DNA of 64,000 nt, taken from positions 1-64,000 of the forward strand of contig NW_027096097.1 of the NCBI RefSeq assembly GCF_040115645.1, written 5' to 3'. The stretch comes from Euwallacea fornicatus (lineage: Eukaryota > Arthropoda > Insecta > Coleoptera > Curculionidae). The position numbers and the translations under genes are program-made. Each line of letters opens with the position of its first letter. Positions within the stretch are counted from its first letter, which is position 1. Below the pieces are notes generated by a model that was given only the letters and a program-made list of their open reading frames with translations, was not told the origin of the DNA and did not search any database. This document shows, piece after piece, positions 59,921-64,000 of the stretch.

Positions 59921-62900
59921 AACGAATAATACACAACAAATAAACAACCACCACCAATCGTTTTCTTGTACTTTTAGATTTGTTTTTTGGAAACTAGAAA
60001 TTTTATTTTGCTTCAATCCTGAAACTTTAAAATAGAACGAAACAAATCGCGCATCTCCGCCGAAATAAGAAATTAAGGGCGATTAATGAAATCAAAAAAT
60101 TATCACGGAATTAACATAGCACGGCACACATACCATAAATAATTAAAAATGTTGACAATACCATCCTCAATTGTTTCGAAGACACTATCGAGCGTTTTTT
60201 ATAACTGTTTTTTGTTAATTATTTAACATATTTCAAGTTAAAAATCGTGTATTGAAAAATTCAATAAAAAAAATTATATTTATTTCCAAACGAAGACCAA
60301 GTTACAACTGACTCTTACTAAATCATTTGAATAAAGTTAACTCTATCGAGTATAAATTGAGTTCCCAGCGAAATGCAAGTTACCAGTTTTATGGGAACCG
60401 GCGTCAGTTTTTTTACTCTCCAATATTGCTCAAAACGAAAACGTCGAAAACTCTGCTTTCGTTCATACAATTGTACGATTGTAAATCGTGACGCCTTCGC
60501 CAAGTTGAGAACCGCCACCTACGACCGAAAAAAAATTAAGCAAACGTAAACTTGTGACCAGTTACGTCGTTTATGGGGTTTAGAAGATAGGAATAGTGTG
60601 GGGCCCATAGCAGTAATGGGACCATCCTCGCATAGGATTTTTAATTTACTTTTGGCCACCAGTGTAGATCGGTGGATAGGTTCGAATATACATAATCCAA
60701 ATTTATTCTGCAATGTCTTTTTTAAAATTATTTTGCAAATTTTCGTCATTTTTTAAAATATCGGCCTTAGGTGATTTTATACGAAATAATTTCATTAGTC
60801 AATTCTATTAAGTTAATTTCTTTTAACTACAACTATTTGCGGTTTTCAGAGACATTTTTTAAAACGAAGAAGTAGACAAATTAACGTTTTCAAATACTCC
60901 GGTTCCAATTTATTCTTATGTTTTAAACAAAAGTTTCTCCAACGTACACTCTTTTTAAACGATACAAAGTAAAAGGATCTATACAAGTGATAACATAAGT
61001 AGGGGGTTTTGCTTTTAACACGACACAGACCTTAAAAAACTAAGCAATATTTTTACATAACATTTTTTCGAAATTTCAAAAACAACCGAAATATGTGCCT
61101 AAGAAAGTTATAATAAGTAATACAAGTTTAGCTGCTACTCATTCCGGGACTGGGACTGGCTACAAAAGGTGTTCGAAATTGTCTCCATTGGTTTCATTTG
61201 CAAAAACATTAAATGTTTTTTGCGTTTTTGCAATTATAGCTGATAATTTTTTATGGGACATTTTATTTTTTTTATGTTGAATTACTCTTTTATGCAGGAA
61301 CGAATTTACATTTAATACAAAAACGTATTAAAACTCATCTGGGCATATTTCGTGTTTTTTTGAAATTTTGAAAAAATGTCACATAAAAATATTGCATAGT
61401 TTTTTTAGATCTACGTCGTGTTAAAAGGAAAATCCATACTTACGTTATACTTCGTATATTATGACAAAATTATAGTTCACAAAACTAACAACAAAACGAA
61501 ACGTTCTTTTGCTCTTAATTCGTTTTTCACAAGGAGATAAGCGAGATTGAATTTAAACAATTATTAATTATTTTAAAACTTAGCGTTAGTTCTCGTTTAA
61601 ACAATACTACTATTAATTAATTTTATTTTCAAAAAGATATCATCCTCCGTGGCTATTATATCAAAAATCAAGGGACTTTGCATAAGGATAAATAGGGTTA
61701 CATAGATTCGAAACTAATGTATCTACGTCCGTTCGAAAATTTTCTATCTCCACTAAGCACCAGGGTGTTTGCCAGGAAATAGTAGTACAGCATACGGAAT
61801 GGGATACGAATGGAGTTTATTCTGAATCGATTTAAAACCAATGGTACTCGTACAGATACCCAGTGTGTGGTATAGGTTTTGGCGATAATTGAGTTTTTTA
61901 ATTGATCGTCCCGTTATCATTCAAAAATTATCGAAGTGCAGAGGAACAAGCCCTTTTACGACAAAATTGTAGCCAAGGTTTTTTTTATGACGTGCGAATA
62001 CATTGTTTAAATAATTTACGCCATAAAATCTAAAAAGGCTTCGTTATTTACGGAGAATTTCGTAAACACGATTTTCCTAGTCAGTAATACAACAAACAGA
62101 GGAATTAAATTCAAACGTGGATTTTATTCAAATTTGTATAATTCGCACTAAATAAATATTAACGGGTGGATACTACAAAATAATAATTTATTTTCCAACG
62201 TATAGACAATATTCGTAAATAAGTCATCGATTATTTATAACGATCGAAACGAGAACCAACCACCATTTTCAATCGTCCACACATTGGTGGTGGTGGTGGT
62301 GAGTTTTATTTCTCGTTGACTCGTCGCCAATCGACACGGAACAGCAATTCTATTAATTCTGGCGATCGTAGGTTCTCCATTTCGAATCTCGTCCCGTTCA
62401 CACATATATAAGCAGGGACTTCCAGCGAATACACACGAATATATACGAATATACACGCAAGTAAGAAACTATAAAAAGAAAGAAAATCTAAAAACCTCGA
62501 ATATCCGGAAACACAATAAATGGCTCGTTTAAGTTTTGGCGAATGCGCCGGGAGGTGGTACTTAAAAGTATTATATTAAAATGAAGAGTTCCTAAAATAT
62601 TTCTCTATTGACATTTTCTAACAACAGAAAGAGACGAATTTAAGGAAGTTCATAAGATATTTGAATAAACACAAATTCAAGCGTTCAGATAAAATCATCG
62701 ACTTTTGAACTTGACTCATTGCCATACTACAAATTAGGAAAATCACATTAGATTATATTGTACATTTTTCGAGATGAAAAGGCTTGTCAAATTTCGTTCC
62801 AAAGCAGCAGCAGTATAATTTTATGAATAAGAAAAGTCGCAACCTTTTCGTCCGACACCATATCAATTTATAACGACCTCCTCTGGTATACCACCCAACG

Positions 62901-63066
62901 TAGTATCCCACACTACCACCTACCTAAATACCTCGTACATTAGATAAAAATATATATATTGTAAAACTGGCTCGTACAACACGCTCGATTAAAAGATTTG
63001 ACAGTCAGTCATTTTGGAAGCACTCCGTATAAACATTTATATGCATATTAACATAAGTCACATAAA

Positions 63067-63256
63067 GGATGTTCTTTTTTTTTAAGAATGGTAAAAAGTT
63101 TAAGGAGAATCGGGAAAAGCGAAATTAAACTTCAACATCTCGCAAGTAAAAGTGGAAGTAACTTAAGTTGTGCTTTTACAAGAAGTTTTTATCTCAAAAT
63201 AAGTTCAAGATTAACCGATTTGATTTTTTACCATCTAACACAAAAAGGAGCACCCC
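63067..63256. mobile_element. Small palindromic MITE-like element (right-arm copy)
   Basis: Counterpart of 22282-22473. 'ggatgttctttt' and 'aagaatggtaaaaa' open it, and 'ttttttaccatctaac' and 'ggagcacccc' close it in inverted orientation. The 90-codon open frame starting at 63088 runs through both ends of this element and is a by-product. Confidence 0.5.
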
Positions 63257-63311
63257 GAGTATTAATTAAAATTATTAATCGATCACTTTGGCAATTTATA
63301 TATTTTTTGTA

Positions 63312-64000
63312 CAGGGTGTCCTCGAATTACGTGGCCAAAATAATACCGCAGATTGTTTGAGTGAAAATAAGTCGATTTAACTAAACTTCCCTCAGTCTAA
63401 AAGTTGATAATTATGGAGCTACAGGGTGTTAAAGTTGAAAAAAAAAATCACATTTTCTTTAATATCTTTCGATTTCTTTGAGTTAATTTCACAAAATTTC
63501 ATATTTGAGGGTGTTTTAGGATACGAAATTTAAATTTATTAACGATTTAGTTGTTTCTTCTAGAAGGCGCCACAAGCGACCATTAGGACACATTTAAATC
63601 TCTGTAACTTTTTCGTGCCACGGTGTATATTATTTTGGTATTTAAAAACCTTTTTCCCTACCTTTTATACTTAGAAAAGGTATACTTTATTGACGTCGCT
63701 AGAAGCAACGGTTTTGGAGAAAAATGCATCTAAGCCTGATGATGCATGCAAATTACCTTAAAATTATTTTCCGTTAAAAAAAATAAAGTTTTTCAAAAAT
63801 AATTATTAGTAAAGGTATAACAATAAGTTTTCAAAATCAGATATTATTAAATAGAAAACAAAAATAATAATTAACAAAAGTCCATAAACTAACAGCATAT
63901 CCACCATTTCAGAATAAGTGAATTTATTGGCCATACTTATGGATATTTACAGGAACAAGAAGCGAAACTGACAAGAAAAACTGAGGGCTAAATAAAAAAA
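63312..64000. mobile_element. Start of a TA-flanked CAGGGTGTCC element, cut by the window edge
   Basis: 'cagggtgtcc' begins right after TA (63310-63311), exactly where the match to the left arm ends. A second 'cagggtgtt' lies at 63422. The block order is shared with 52910-53260, and the terminal motif resembles that of the fold-back element at 35524. The other end is not in the window and no transposase is seen in these 689 bases. The family is inferred from the terminal motif only. Confidence 0.5.

Larger units (their letters stand above)
55785..63309. repeat. Giant inverted repeat, right arm
   Basis: About 7.5 kb, the reverse complement of the left arm once the left-arm insertions are removed. 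It lacks the retroposon, Tc1 and gypsy insertions, so it shows their empty sites, but carries a solo LTR at 59668-59920 that the left arm lacks. Mismatch is a few percent where I compared it. For example 61090-61290 against 26600-26810 has about eight differences in 205 bases. A microsatellite-like 'gtaggtaggtaggtaggt' (56646-56663) and 'tggtggtggtggtgg' (62285-62299) are expanded relative to the left arm. No gene is recognised. The open stretches at 56733-56980, 58668-58862 and 61095-61280 are unassigned. Confidence 0.93.

Noticed and set aside
61095..61280. 61-codon open frame in both arms (partner 26611-26796)
   Set aside because: The DNA is nearly identical between arms, so the shared frame carries no extra information. 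No family is recognised and the C-terminus differs.
63088..63360. 90-codon open frame (partner 22172-22471)
   Set aside because: It runs through both inverted ends of a small palindromic element and then into the CAGGGTGTCC element, so it is a chance frame.
1..64000. rRNA or tRNA genes, and telomeric TTAGG repeats
   Set aside because: No cloverleaf-compatible sequence, rRNA signature or TTAGG run was seen on either strand by eye. A dedicated scan was not possible.

Overview
This is an AT-rich, repeat-saturated stretch of an animal genome, most likely an arthropod and probably an insect. The pointers are two Ty3/gypsy elements carrying envelope genes of the errantivirus type, an R1-like LINE scrap, Tc1/mariner and Tigger DNA transposons, and several TA-flanked elements with CAGGGTG ends. 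No host gene could be identified with confidence. Almost everything recognisable is satellite DNA or mobile elements, as expected of pericentromeric or other heterochromatic DNA. The species cannot be named from the sequence.

Layout. Positions 1-15418 are a head-to-tail satellite with a 246-bp monomer (about 63 copies, entering from the left edge of the window). Inside it a block of about 4.27 kb is duplicated almost perfectly, 20 monomers apart. From 15419 to 22227 lies AT-rich DNA with one LINE reverse-transcriptase scrap and some decayed repeats. From 22228 to 63309 the window is dominated by one very large imperfect inverted repeat. The left arm is 22228-43927 and the right arm is 55785-63309. 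The left arm is long only because it has taken up three insertions. Without insertions both arms are about 7.26 kb. The spacer (43928-55784) holds a 5'-truncated errantivirus-like element, two exon-like minus-strand segments and a complete Tigger transposon. From 63312 to the end another CAGGGTG-ended element begins.

The two arms act as each other's empty sites, which lets several insertions be delimited to the base. In the left arm these are a poly(A)-tailed retroposon with a tandem-repeat 5' part and a 15-bp target-site duplication (23320-24172), a degraded Tc1 element (24624-26166), and a full-length errantivirus-like gypsy element with 4-bp ATTC duplications (27983-40018). In the right arm there is a 253-bp solo LTR with AACG duplications (59668-59920). 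It sits at the homologue of a point only 9 bp from the gypsy insertion in the left arm. The gypsy element is itself a three-level nest. Its 3' LTR is split by a fold-back DNA element (35524-39777), whose two halves are inverted copies of the same mariner-type 3' end, and that element is split by a LINE fragment (36810-39500) that lacks its reverse transcriptase.

Functional content. The gypsy, Tc1 and LINE reading frames are all broken by stops and frameshifts. The exception is the Tigger element at 53373-55490. Joining across one 62-bp GT-AG intron gives an uninterrupted 529-codon transposase with HTH and DDD motifs, ends that match as inverted repeats, and a TA duplication. I see no evidence for a new protein-based system. 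The most unusual structures are the giant inverted repeat beside a satellite array, the fold-back element built from two identical 3' ends, the composite tandem-repeat retroposon and the intact Tigger element.
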